DNA of 35,833 nt from an uncultured Clostridia bacterium. Its GTDB lineage: Bacteria; Bacillota; Clostridia; Christensenellales; UBA1242. The stretch spans positions 1-35,833 of the forward strand of contig CALWRN010000007.1 in NCBI GenBank assembly GCA_944383975.1, read 5' to 3'. The notes below the pieces were generated by a model, which was not told where the DNA came from, searched no databases, and was given only the letters and a program-made list of their open reading frames with translations. A program made the position numbers and the translations under genes. Shown one piece after another: positions 16,009 through 25,606 of this stretch; within the stretch, counting starts at the first letter, position 1, and every line of letters begins with the position of its first letter.

Positions 16009-18018
16009 ATGGAAAATTTTATTAGACCTAGACCAGAATTTCCAAAAAGAGCAGTGATTACATCTGGTATGCCTTATGGAAATAAACTTTTACATTATGG
16101 TCATGTAGGTATGACTTTGAGAGCAGATGTTTTTGCTCGTTTTATGAGAGATAGAATTGGTAAAGAAAATGTAATTTTTGTTTCTGGAACTGATTGCTAT
16201 GGCTCTCCTGCCCTTGAATCTTATAGAAATTTGAAAGAATCAGGCAAACTTAAAGATGAAACAATAGAACAATATGTTGAAAGAAATCATATCTTACAAA
16301 AAGAAATCTTTGAAAAATTTGAAATTGGTTTTAATCTTTATTCAGCTTCTGCGCTTGGTCGTGCTGGCGAAATTCATAAAGAAACAAGCAAATGGTTTAT
16401 TGAAAGACTTCATGAAGTTGGAATGGTTTCTAAACATTCTTCATGGCAATTTTATGATGAAAAAAATAAATGTCTTTTAAATGGACGACAAGTCATTGGT
16501 AAATGCCCTATAGAGGGTTGCCAAAGCGAAAAAGGTTATGCTGATGAATGTGACCTTGGACATCAATATCTTCCTCAAGACTTAATTGACCCAGTAAGCA
16601 CATTAAGTGGAGAAAAACCAAAACTCGTTAAAATTGAAAATCTTTATTTTGACCTTGAAAAATGTATTCCAATTCTTCAAGAATGGATTAATTCTATTGA
16701 TAGAAAAAGTGATACTCCTCAATTTATGGTCAAAGAAATCAGAGAATTTTTCAAAAAACCAGAAGTTTATATCAAACGCGAATATTTTGAAAAATTTAAT
16801 GAAATTAAAGATCAACTTCCTTCATTTACAGAGCTTGATAGGCATGAAAAAGCACCTAGCATGACTATTGTTTTTGATAAGCTTGAAGATCGTGAAAAAG
16901 CTTGCGAAATTCTTGCTTCAAATGATATTCGTTATAGAACTGGAAAAACACTTACACCTTTCCGTTTGACAGGTAATATTTCATGGGGTGTTCCTTGCCC
17001 TACAATAGAAGGTGTTGAAAATCAAACTTTCTATTGCTGGCCTGAAAGTTTATGGGCACCTATATCATTTACAAAAACTTATCTTGAAAGCATTGGAAAA
17101 GATAAAGATGAGTGGAAAAAGTATTGGTGTGATAAAGATGCTCAAGTATATCAATTCCTAGGCGAAGATAACATCTACTTCTATGGTCCTGCACAACAAG
17201 CAATGTGGCTTTACACTCAAGGCAAATCCCCTGTTCTTGATCCTGAAAATGGACAATTAAGATTAACAAAAATTAATCCTATTAAATCTATTCTTTATAT
17301 GAATAAAAAGGCAAGTTCTTCAGGTTCTATAAAACCTCCTATGGCTCTTGAATTTTTAAATCACTACACTGCTGAACAATTTAGAATGCATTTCCTTGCT
17401 ATGAACCTTACAAACAATAATGTTAGTCTTTCACCAAAAGCTTTTGATCCAGATGCTAAAGATGATGATATTGACCCTATGGTTATAGAAGGCAATCTTC
17501 TTACAAATGTTTATAACAGAATATTAAGAACGCTTTTCTATTCAACACAAAAGAATTTTGATGGTGTTCTTCCTGATGCAGAAATTGATGATTCTGTTAT
17601 GGAAAGTTGCAAAAAAGCAATCTTAGACGTTGAAAAATTTATGTATGATAAAAAGTTCCATCAAGTTTATAACGCACTAGATGTTTTCATTAGAAACATA
17701 AATAAATATTGGGTTAAAGAAATCAATGGTGCTGATAACGAAAAACTTGCAAAAATCACAGCCAACACAATGCAAATGATTTTTGTAGCAAATACACTTC
17801 TTCACCCTGTTGCACCTAATGGAACTGAAAATGTTGCTGATTATTTAGGATTTGATAAATCAATCTGCTTTGACTGGAAGAATATTTTTGGAACTTATAA
17901 TGATATTCTTGATAAATCAAAAGAAAGAAAAATCAAAACATTAAAAGAACGTGAAGACTTCTTTAAGCGTCATCAATCTCAACTTGATGAACTTGCTAAA
18001 AAGAACGCAAATAATTAA
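16009..18018 (+). CDS. metG: Methionyl-tRNA synthetase or close paralogue with altered signature motifs
   Basis: Encodes 669 residues of a class I synthetase closest to MetRS, which charges tRNA-Met. The HIGH motif reads HYGH (residues 29-32) in YGNKLLHYGHVG. The zinc knuckle (CPIEGC, then CDLGH), the YLPQDLIDP block, WGVPCP and the helical anticodon-binding region (NLLTNVYNRILRTLFY) are present. The KMSKS loop reads KASSS (residues 434-438), so the second lysine is absent. About 90 residues sit between the zinc region and WGVPCP, more than in a compact MetRS. No C-terminal tRNA-binding (Tbd/EMAP) domain is visible. AAGGAG, 6 bases before the ATG at 16009, overrides an upstream in-frame ATG. 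It could be the sole MetRS or a specialised second copy. Confidence 0.85.
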   Translation: MENFIRPRPEFPKRAVITSGMPYGNKLLHYGHVGMTLRADVFARFMRDRIGKENVIFVSGTDCYGSPALESYRNLKESGKLKDETIEQYVERNHILQKEIFEKFEIGFNLYSASALGRAGEIHKETSKWFIERLHEVGMVSKHSSWQFYDEKNKCLLNGRQVIGKCPIEGCQSEKGYADECDLGHQYLPQDLIDPVSTLSGEKPKLVKIENLYFDLEKCIPILQEWINSIDRKSDTPQFMVKEIREFFKKPEVYIKREYFEKFNEIKDQLPSFTELDRHEKAPSMTIVFDKLEDREKACEILASNDIRYRTGKTLTPFRLTGNISWGVPCPTIEGVENQTFYCWPESLWAPISFTKTYLESIGKDKDEWKKYWCDKDAQVYQFLGEDNIYFYGPAQQAMWLYTQGKSPVLDPENGQLRLTKINPIKSILYMNKKASSSGSIKPPMALEFLNHYTAEQFRMHFLAMNLTNNNVSLSPKAFDPDAKDDDIDPMVIEGNLLTNVYNRILRTLFYSTQKNFDGVLPDAEIDDSVMESCKKAILDVEKFMYDKKFHQVYNALDVFIRNINKYWVKEINGADNEKLAKITANTMQMIFVANTLLHPVAPNGTENVADYLGFDKSICFDWKNIFGTYNDILDKSKERKIKTLKEREDFFKRHQSQLDELAKKNANN

Positions 18019-18041
18019 TAAACGCAAATAATTAAAAAAAT

Positions 18042-18088
18042 AAAAGAACCTTACAAATTACTCTTAATTTTAAGTAAGGCTCTTTTTT
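18042..18088 (+). terminator. Terminator after metG
   Basis: Arms AAAAGAACCTTAC (18042-18054) and GTAAGGCTCTTTT (from 18074) pair with one A-C mismatch and are followed by T. The 19-base loop is longer than in the other terminators of the window. Confidence 0.75.
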
Positions 18089-18127
18089 ATATTTACCTAA
18101 TTTTTTTATTTTTTTAAAAAAAAGGTA

Positions 18128-18156
18128 TTGACATCTTAAAATTTATATGCTTTAAT
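18128..18156 (+). promoter_or_regulatory. Promoter of the leader peptide-ABC transporter unit
   Basis: TTGACA (18128-18133) and TTTAAT (18151-18156) are 17 bases apart. They lie about 36 bases before the strong AAAGGAG site of the small gene. Confidence 0.75.
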
Positions 18157-18207
18157 AAAAGCGTCGATTGAAATAAACGAAATTTAAACAAAAGGAGAAC
18201 TGTTCAA

Positions 18208-18285
18208 ATGGTTACAGTAAAAACTATTTATTCAAAATTAAATATAAACTTAAAAGTTAGCCATGCGAATGGTTCTATTAAATAA
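18208..18285 (+). CDS. 25-residue leader-like peptide before an ABC exporter
   Basis: Starts MVTVKTIYSKLNINLKVSHA and ends at residue 25 (Lys) with TAA. It has the best Shine-Dalgarno of the region (AAAGGAG, 9 bases before ATG) and its own promoter. It is basic, has no cysteine and no membrane helix, so a lanthipeptide-type precursor is unlikely. Its last codons form the 5' arm of a long hairpin whose 3' arm ends 9 bases before the transporter's Shine-Dalgarno. That is the layout of a regulatory leader peptide. It could instead be a small exported peptide. Confidence 0.55.
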   Translation: MVTVKTIYSKLNINLKVSHANGSIK

Positions 18286-18338
18286 ATAATTAATTTATTT
18301 TATTTTTAATGAAATTATTTTCAAATAGCCTTCGTATG
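18262..18338 (+). promoter_or_regulatory. Long-range hairpin, candidate attenuator for the ABC transporter
   Basis: CATGCGAA (18262-18269) pairs with TTCGTATG (18331-18338), including one G-U pair. GG (18271-18272) pairs with CC (18329-18330), and CTATT (18275-18279) with AATAG (18324-18328). The 15 pairs enclose a 44-base AT-rich loop. A ribosome finishing the small peptide would cover the 5' arm. No T run follows, so control of translation or mRNA stability is more likely than termination. Confidence 0.5.
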
Positions 18339-18360
18339 CAAAATTTTACGGAGGTTTTTT

Positions 18361-20187
18361 ATGAAAAATTTAAAGAAAAAAAATAAAATTAGTATTACAA
18401 ATTATCTAGCAAAGTATAAATTGGGAATTTTTCTATATATTTTAGTTTACTTAATTGCTGGGACATGCACTATCTTCCAAACAATAGAATTTGCTAATGC
18501 TATAGAAAAAATCACAAATTCACTATATATGAATGCAATCTATTTAATGATTTTTATTGCTGGATTAATCTTAATTAAAAGATTATGTTGGTATTTTTCT
18601 GGTTTGATTTATCAAAAATATGCAAACAGAATAATGGCTGACTTAAACTTAGATTTGGCAAAGCAAGCATTTAAACTTAATTCTAAAACCTATTCAGATC
18701 ATGACACAGGAACTTTTGTTCAACGAATTGTAAGTGACCCTGAAAGAGTTGTAAATAATCTTGCTGATCTTGTTGATATTTTAACAGATATTATAACTTC
18801 ATTTGTTATTGTTATCTATATTTCAACACTTAACATCTATATTTCTTTGATTCTTGTTGCTATAATTGCTGTTTGCTTAATTATTGAAATTAAAAGAACT
18901 AAAGTTAAGCGTAAGAACAAAAGAATTACTCGTAAAAAGAATGATAAAATCAACTCTCTTACAACTGAGATAGTTAGAAGTGAAAAAGATATTAAAGCAC
19001 TTGGACTTGAAGAAAAATTGAGTGAAGTTTCAAAAGAAAACTATGAAGATTATAAAAAATCAAGTTATAAAACAGAAGTTACCGATATGAATTTCTGGTC
19101 GGTTCGTAACTTCATTATTGAATTTTTTGGTGTCCTTATGCTTATTCTTGGTGTTTATATGATTGATATTGGCATTTTGACTCTCGCTTCTTTTATGATT
19201 ATCTATTCTAATAATGGCAATTTATATAGCCTTATTTGGGGAATAGGAAGCATTGCAAATATTTTCGCAGATGTTAAAGTTTGCACTGACCGTATGTTTG
19301 CTTTATATGACAACAAAGAATTTGTATGTGAAAAATTTGGTAATGTTTCTCTTGAACATGTTAAAGGTAAAATTGAATTTAAAAATGTTTCTTATTCCTA
19401 TATAGAATATGAAGAAGAAAAAGAAAATCAAGATGACAAAGATGGCAATAATGTAAAAACTAAGAAGAAAAATAAAACTAAACCTGAACGAAAAATTGCT
19501 TCAGTAAATAAAATTTTTGATAATCTTTCATTCAAAATTGAGCCTAACACCACTGTTGCTTTTGTTGGCAAATCTGGAAGTGGTAAATCAACAATTTTGA
19601 ACCTTATGTCAAAAATGTATGAAGTTGATGATGGTGAAGTTTTAATTGATAATGTAAATATCAATGACCTTGACAAAAAAACTTTAAGAAATTCAATTTC
19701 TCTTGTAAACCAATTCCCTTACATCTTTGATATGACAATTAAAGAAAACCTACTTTTAGCAAAGCAAGATGCAACTGATGAAGAAATTAACGATGCAATT
19801 TGCAAGGCTTCTTTAAAAGAATTTATTGAATCTCTACATAAAGGAATTGATACAAAAGTTGGAGAAAGCGGAATAAAATTATCTGGTGGACAAAAGCAAA
19901 GGCTTGCTATTGCAAGAGCTCTTCTTAGAAACTCGTCTATTATCATATTTGATGAAAGCACAAGCTCGCTTGACAATTTCGCCCAAGAAGAAATCAAAAA
20001 GAGCATTGATGGTTTAAAAGGAAAAAGCACAATAATTATTGTTGCACATAGACTTTCTACAATTAGAAATGTTGATAAAATTTTCTTCTTAGATGAAGGC
20101 AAAATTGTTGATATTGGAACTTTTGATTATTTGTTTGAAAACAATGTTAAATTCAAAAATATGTTCTATGCAGAAAATATTCAATAA
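18361..20187 (+). CDS. ABC exporter, fused membrane and ATPase half-transporter
   Basis: Encodes 608 residues: a type IV exporter membrane domain with about six helices (residues ~20-300) and an ATPase domain. The ATPase shows Walker A (GKSGSGKST, 403-411), the signature LSGGQKQRLAIARALL (from 507), Walker B (IIIFDESTSSLD) and the H-loop (IIVAHRLSTI). Half-transporters of this kind work as dimers and export lipids, drugs or peptides. There is no N-terminal C39 peptidase domain. A Lys/Asp/Glu-rich insertion of about 35 residues sits just after the A-loop tyrosine at the start of the ATPase domain. GGAGG precedes the ATG. A single copy suggests a homodimer. Substrate unknown. Confidence 0.92.
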   Translation: MKNLKKKNKISITNYLAKYKLGIFLYILVYLIAGTCTIFQTIEFANAIEKITNSLYMNAIYLMIFIAGLILIKRLCWYFSGLIYQKYANRIMADLNLDLAKQAFKLNSKTYSDHDTGTFVQRIVSDPERVVNNLADLVDILTDIITSFVIVIYISTLNIYISLILVAIIAVCLIIEIKRTKVKRKNKRITRKKNDKINSLTTEIVRSEKDIKALGLEEKLSEVSKENYEDYKKSSYKTEVTDMNFWSVRNFIIEFFGVLMLILGVYMIDIGILTLASFMIIYSNNGNLYSLIWGIGSIANIFADVKVCTDRMFALYDNKEFVCEKFGNVSLEHVKGKIEFKNVSYSYIEYEEEKENQDDKDGNNVKTKKKNKTKPERKIASVNKIFDNLSFKIEPNTTVAFVGKSGSGKSTILNLMSKMYEVDDGEVLIDNVNINDLDKKTLRNSISLVNQFPYIFDMTIKENLLLAKQDATDEEINDAICKASLKEFIESLHKGIDTKVGESGIKLSGGQKQRLAIARALLRNSSIIIFDESTSSLDNFAQEEIKKSIDGLKGKSTIIIVAHRLSTIRNVDKIFFLDEGKIVDIGTFDYLFENNVKFKNMFYAENIQ

Positions 20188-20211
20188 AATGTAATACATA
20201 ACTAAAAATAA

Positions 20212-20243
20212 AAAAAGATAATGTTAATTTACATTATCTTTTT
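20212..20243. terminator. Bidirectional terminator between the ABC exporter and the zeta-like gene
   Basis: AAAAAGATAATGT (20212-20224) pairs with ACATTATCTTTTT (20231-20243) around a six-base loop. There are T runs on both strands, serving two convergent genes. Confidence 0.85.
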
Positions 20244-20263
20244 ATTTTTATAAGCAAAAAATT

Positions 20264-20917
20264 TTATAAATCATTTTGACTATTATTTTCATCATCTAAA
20301 CTGAAATTTTTAAGAACAATATTGGTTATTTTTGGTAAGTCAGTGTTATCAACTTGATAATAGCTGTCGCTTATCTCTTTAAGTGAATATTTTAATTTAT
20401 TGCTTCTATAAAATCTATCCATAACTTTTCTTGGTGGAACATCATGTCCCCCTTCTTTAACCCTCTGATTAATTCTTTGTAAATTTATGACAGGGTTGTC
20501 AGGAGTGATAAAAACAGATATAACTTGATAGCCATGTTTCTTATATTCTTTGATAAGGTCAAGTTTGCTTGGGTGTGATAAAACAGTTTCGTAAACCACA
20601 GAATCACCTGTTTTCATGTTTGAATTCATTTTATCAACGGCATATTCCATTGCTTTAAGGTTTCTTTCGCTCTCACTCTTTTCGTCTTTAAATAATGTTT
20701 TAGCATAAATATCAGCATTTACATATTTTACATTTTGAAACATTCCTAACTTATAGAAATTTCCTATTAAAGTTGATTTTCCACTTCCATTAGGACCTGC
20801 AAAAACATAAAGAATCTTCTTTTCACCTGAATTATTCATATTATCAAGCAATATTTCATTCACCTCATTATTTGGCATAACCTTAAATTTATAAATAACT
20901 TCGTCTAGATTAAACAT
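20264..20917 (-). CDS. Zeta-toxin-like P-loop kinase
   Basis: Encodes 217 residues. A P-loop FAGPNGSGKST (Walker A at 41-49), a VNADIYAK segment, YETVLSHPSKLDLI and a lid with GGHDVPPRKVMDRFYRS match the zeta-toxin / UDP-N-acetylglucosamine kinase-like family. True zeta toxins phosphorylate UDP-GlcNAc and block wall synthesis. Many chromosomal relatives of this short form lack proof of toxicity. No epsilon-like antitoxin gene is adjacent. AAGGAG, 6 bases before the ATG at 20917, decides the start. A longer frame would run into the tRNA terminator. It lies downstream of tRNA-fMet, past its terminator, and may be transcribed by read-through. Confidence 0.8.
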   Translation of the reverse strand: MFNLDEVIYKFKVMPNNEVNEILLDNMNNSGEKKILYVFAGPNGSGKSTLIGNFYKLGMFQNVKYVNADIYAKTLFKDEKSESERNLKAMEYAVDKMNSNMKTGDSVVYETVLSHPSKLDLIKEYKKHGYQVISVFITPDNPVINLQRINQRVKEGGHDVPPRKVMDRFYRSNKLKYSLKEISDSYYQVDNTDLPKITNIVLKNFSLDDENNSQNDL

Positions 20918-20953
20918 CGTTTTCTCCTTTTTTCCCCTCTTTTGCTTTAAAAT

Positions 20954-20983
20954 AAAAGACAAAGCCCGATTGCTTTGTCTTTT
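20954..20983 (-). terminator. Terminator after tRNA-fMet
   Basis: AAAAGACAAAGC and GCTTTGTCTTTT form a 12-bp stem with a six-base loop. It lies 10 bases after the CCA end of the tRNA on the minus strand, with T-rich sequence beyond. Confidence 0.85.
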
Positions 20984-20992
20984 TTATTTTTA

Positions 20993-21069
20993 TGGTTGCG
21001 GGAGTTGGATTTGAACCAACGACCTTCGGGTTATGAGCCCGACGAGCTTCCGAGCTGCTCTATCCCGCG
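20993..21069 (-). tRNA. Initiator tRNA-Met (CAU)
   Basis: A 77-base cloverleaf with encoded CCA. The anticodon loop CTCATAA is held by a stem with three consecutive G-C pairs (GGG/CCC). The acceptor stem has C1 opposite A72 (CGCGGGA with TCCCGCA). Both features mark bacterial initiator tRNA. The T arm reads GTTGGTTCAAATCCAAC. A consensus promoter lies just upstream. Confidence 0.96.
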
Positions 21070-21081
21070 ATGCACATTTAC

Positions 21082-21110
21082 ATTATATGCACTTTTAGTC
21101 GTTTTGTCAA
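21082..21110 (-). promoter_or_regulatory. Consensus promoter of tRNA-fMet
   Basis: On the minus strand a perfect TTGACA (21105-21110) and a perfect TATAAT (21082-21087) are 17 bases apart. Transcription would start a few bases before the mature 5' end. Confidence 0.92.
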
Positions 21111-21137
21111 TACTTTTATTTTATTTTTTTGTATTAT

Positions 21138-21800
21138 TTAAAAGAAAAATAGCGAACACCCAACTGCAATTAATGCCAATATATACAATTCATTAGCAAT
21201 TAAATTAACTGCTTTATGTTTGTTGTCAAAAGCTCTCATCATTTTTTGAATAAGAAGAACAACTCCACCTGCTAATAACAAAATTGAACTTATTAAATGT
21301 GTTGATAATAAAACTGCATTAATTCCAAGACCTATTATTGCACATATTGCAATAAAATTAAAAATTTCTAAAATTATGATATAAAAATCTTTATATTTAT
21401 TAACAGCCCAAGATATAAGTCCTATCCCTGCCCCAAGCAAAATTCCTCCAGCAAGAGATAAAACATTAAATTCAGCAAGTGACATTGCACTCATTGCAAT
21501 TAAAGCAAATGCTATTATATTTATTATGCCTTGAAAAATTGTCTTTGATTTTAAATCTACTTCCATACAATCTAAACATTCACTTATTATTAACACAACA
21601 AATGAAATTGGTATGTATAGTGCAATTGCATTAATAAGTGACATAAGATTTGCCGATATCATTGCAAAAACAAATAAAGAAAGCATTGTCAAGCATTTTA
21701 CTAATAAACCTTGCCACCCTTTCTTATTATTTAAAATTGTATAAACTATGCTCATTATTAAGCATACTGCCCCTAGGCAGATAAATGGAACTATTATCAT
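21138..21800 (-). CDS. Polytopic membrane protein, possibly YhhN/TMEM86-like
   Basis: Encodes 220 residues with about seven or eight hydrophobic helices covering nearly the whole chain. The KxLT segment after the second loop (VKCLTML), an ISECLDCM segment and a C-terminal NLIANELYILAL recall the layout of YhhN/TMEM86 lysoplasmalogenase-like proteins. The key acidic GD pair is not clear, so this is a suggestion only. There is no Shine-Dalgarno. A -10-like TAAAAT lies 6 bases before the ATG, so the mRNA could be leaderless, or a downstream ATG could be used. It diverges from the next membrane gene across 77 bases. Confidence 0.7.
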   Translation of the reverse strand: MIIVPFICLGAVCLIMSIVYTILNNKKGWQGLLVKCLTMLSLFVFAMISANLMSLINAIALYIPISFVVLIISECLDCMEVDLKSKTIFQGIINIIAFALIAMSAMSLAEFNVLSLAGGILLGAGIGLISWAVNKYKDFYIIILEIFNFIAICAIIGLGINAVLLSTHLISSILLLAGGVVLLIQKMMRAFDNKHKAVNLIANELYILALIAVGCSLFFF

Positions 21801-21877
21801 ACTTATATTTTAACCAAATATATTAATAAAACAAAACATTTTTAATAAATTTTTATATTTTAAACAAAATAGATATT

Positions 21878-22441
21878 ATGAAAAAATTTAAAGACATTTT
21901 TCTATATCTGTCCGCTTTTGTCCCAATGTATATATTAATTCTTACAAAACTTATTGTTGAACTTATTTGCAATAATATTTTGTTCAACGCTTTATATATA
22001 ATTTATTTTTGTACTTTAATTATATTAATACTTTTAGGAGTTATAGGGCTTGCTTTAAACACAATATATTCTAAGGGAATTTCAAAAGAAATTATAATTT
22101 TGAATAAAAACAATATTACTGATAAACATTTTTTAGGATACTTTTCATTATTTGTTTTATTTGCACTTCAACTCAATTTAACTCTTGTAAGCAGTTACAT
22201 TTTATTTCTTTTAATATTATTTTTTATAGGTATGGTTTATGTTAAAAATTCACTTTTCTATATTAATCCCCTTCTAAATATTCTTGGATATAACTTTTAT
22301 GATATTATCTACTCTGAAATAGGAGCAAACGAGAAAATTCAAGCCAAATTTTTCTATAAAGGCGAACTAAAAGAAAATCAAAATTATAAAGTTATTTTTA
22401 AAAATCAGCATTTCTCTTTTATAAATAAAAATCAAAAATAA
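21878..22441 (+). CDS. Membrane protein with four to five helices and a short cytosolic tail
   Basis: Encodes 187 residues. Helices lie at about 8-32, 36-62 and 85-118, and a hydrophobic NSLFYINPLLNILGYNFYDIIY stretch (about 124-145) leads into a short basic beta-like tail (NYKVIFKNQHFSFI). The shape recalls small membrane subunits such as KwaA of the Kiwa anti-phage system, but I cannot confirm that and no KwaB-like gene is near. No Shine-Dalgarno precedes the ATG. The lack of conserved polar motifs gives no enzyme hint. Codon use is as AT-rich as its neighbours or more. Confidence 0.75.
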   Translation: MKKFKDIFLYLSAFVPMYILILTKLIVELICNNILFNALYIIYFCTLIILILLGVIGLALNTIYSKGISKEIIILNKNNITDKHFLGYFSLFVLFALQLNLTLVSSYILFLLILFFIGMVYVKNSLFYINPLLNILGYNFYDIIYSEIGANEKIQAKFFYKGELKENQNYKVIFKNQHFSFINKNQK

Positions 22442-22446
22442 AATAA

Positions 22447-22479
22447 AAAAAATAAATAACTTTGCGTTATTTATTTTTT
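22447..22479. terminator. Bidirectional AT-rich terminator
   Basis: Arms 22447-22460 and 22466-22479 pair (core AAATAAATAAC/GTTATTTATTT) with a five-base loop and flanking A/T runs. The stop codon of the minus-strand GtrA-like gene lies within the right arm. Confidence 0.75.
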
Positions 22480-23051
22480 TTAAACCAACCTAATATTTTA
22501 TTTGTAATCTTTTCATTAAATACTATAAATCTATCCCATACATACTCTGTCAAGAAGTTTATAACCATCATTAAAAATGTAACCAGTGTTCCATTCCACC
22601 CTATTCCCTCAAGTGCATCGCCACCAAAAACTGAAATTGGAGTGAATACGCAATAATATATAATAACTAAAGTCATTGCTATTGGAACATTGCTTGCTGA
22701 CTTAAATGTAAATTTTCTATTAAATGTAAAATTCCAAACGACTGACAAAATAATACTTATTAAGTAACTTGCCCACCAAACTTTCCATCCAATCCAATTA
22801 TACAATAGTTCAAATGATAAAATTTGTATTACGCCTGCAGATATTGAAAAGCCTAAAAACTTTAAAAACTGAATTATTTGATCTTTTTTTGATAAAGATT
22901 TAGCGTTATTTTCTGTTTGCTTTTCTGTTGTATCAACGGTGTTTGTATCTTCTTTTGCTGCTAAATTTCCATCGTTTTCTGTTTGTTCTTCTGTTGTTAC
23001 ATTTTCTAATTTTTTATCTTCAACATTTTCCGTTTGTTCATTATTTTCCAT
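22467..23051 (-). CDS. GtrA-like membrane protein with an acidic N-terminal extension
   Basis: Encodes 194 residues. From about residue 60 a four-helix GtrA-type domain follows: FLKFLGFSISAGVIQILSFE, then WASYLISIILSVVWNFTFNRKFTF, where the NF..NRKFTF signature is typical. GtrA proteins are thought to help flip polyprenyl-linked sugars for cell-surface glycans. The first 55 residues are Glu/Asn/Thr-rich with imprecise repeats of EQTEN, a low-complexity extension not needed for the fold. AGAGG lies 10 bases before the ATG. No glycosyltransferase partner is adjacent. Confidence 0.85.
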   Translation of the reverse strand: MENNEQTENVEDKKLENVTTEEQTENDGNLAAKEDTNTVDTTEKQTENNAKSLSKKDQIIQFLKFLGFSISAGVIQILSFELLYNWIGWKVWWASYLISIILSVVWNFTFNRKFTFKSASNVPIAMTLVIIYYCVFTPISVFGGDALEGIGWNGTLVTFLMMVINFLTEYVWDRFIVFNEKITNKILGWFKKNK

Positions 23052-23087
23052 TTATTTTTATCCTCTTTAATATAAGCAATGTTGTTA

Positions 23088-23116
23088 TAATAACACACTT
23101 TAATTAATATTGCAAA
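23088..23116 (-). promoter_or_regulatory. Promoter of the GtrA-like gene
   Basis: On the minus strand TTGCAA (23111-23116) and TATTAT (23088-23093) are 17 bases apart, about 37 bases before the start codon. Confidence 0.7.
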
Positions 23117-23190
23117 TATACTTTAAAATTTTTAAGATTAGCCTTTTATTTTTCTTCTTTATATGACTTTTATCGCAACTGTTTTTATGA

Positions 23191-25239
<2,049 letters not shown>

Positions 25240-25265
25240 TTTTTAATTTTAATATGGAGAAATTT

Positions 25266-25586
25266 ATGGAACAAGATAAAAAAGACCAATTGTTTTTAAA
25301 ATTATTCAATGTTTGGGGCGAAGACGCACAAATCAGAATGTGCATAGAAGAAATGAGTGAACTTACAAAAGAACTTTGCAAATATTTAAGATACAAAGAT
25401 TTTGAACCTGAAAAATTAGAAAAAGTTAAAGAAAATATTATTGAAGAAACTGCAGATGTTTTACTCTGTGCTCAACAAATGCAACTTTTATTTGGAAAAA
25501 ATAAAGTTGAAGAAGAAATGAACTATAAACTTAGTCGTGTTGAAAAACGAGTTAATGAATATAACGAAAAACATAAAAATAATTAA
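25266..25586 (+). CDS. MazG-like all-alpha nucleotide pyrophosphohydrolase
   Basis: Encodes 106 residues with the two metal-binding signatures of the all-alpha NTP pyrophosphatase superfamily: EEMSEL (EExxE) and, about 32 residues on, EETADVL (ExxD). Relatives cleave NTPs or dNTPs to monophosphate and pyrophosphate, often to clean the pool. One domain only, so probably an oligomer. GGAG, 6 bases before the ATG at 25266, sets the start. The ATG at 25254 overlaps this site. It sits 26 bases after gyrB and 20 before gyrA, so all three are likely co-transcribed. The substrate is not evident. Confidence 0.8.
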   Translation: MEQDKKDQLFLKLFNVWGEDAQIRMCIEEMSELTKELCKYLRYKDFEPEKLEKVKENIIEETADVLLCAQQMQLLFGKNKVEEEMNYKLSRVEKRVNEYNEKHKNN

Positions 25587-25606
25587 GCCTAATGGCCGGA
25601 GGAATT

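Noticed and set aside
18208..18285. Lanthipeptide or other modified peptide precursor feeding the ABC exporter
   Set aside because: No cysteine, no double-glycine leader, no modification enzyme nearby and no C39 peptidase on the exporter.
20975..21196. Plus-strand reading frame of 73 residues containing LDLNQRPSGYEPDELPSC
   Set aside because: It is the antisense of the initiator tRNA gene. This peptide is a well-known false protein call over tRNA genes.
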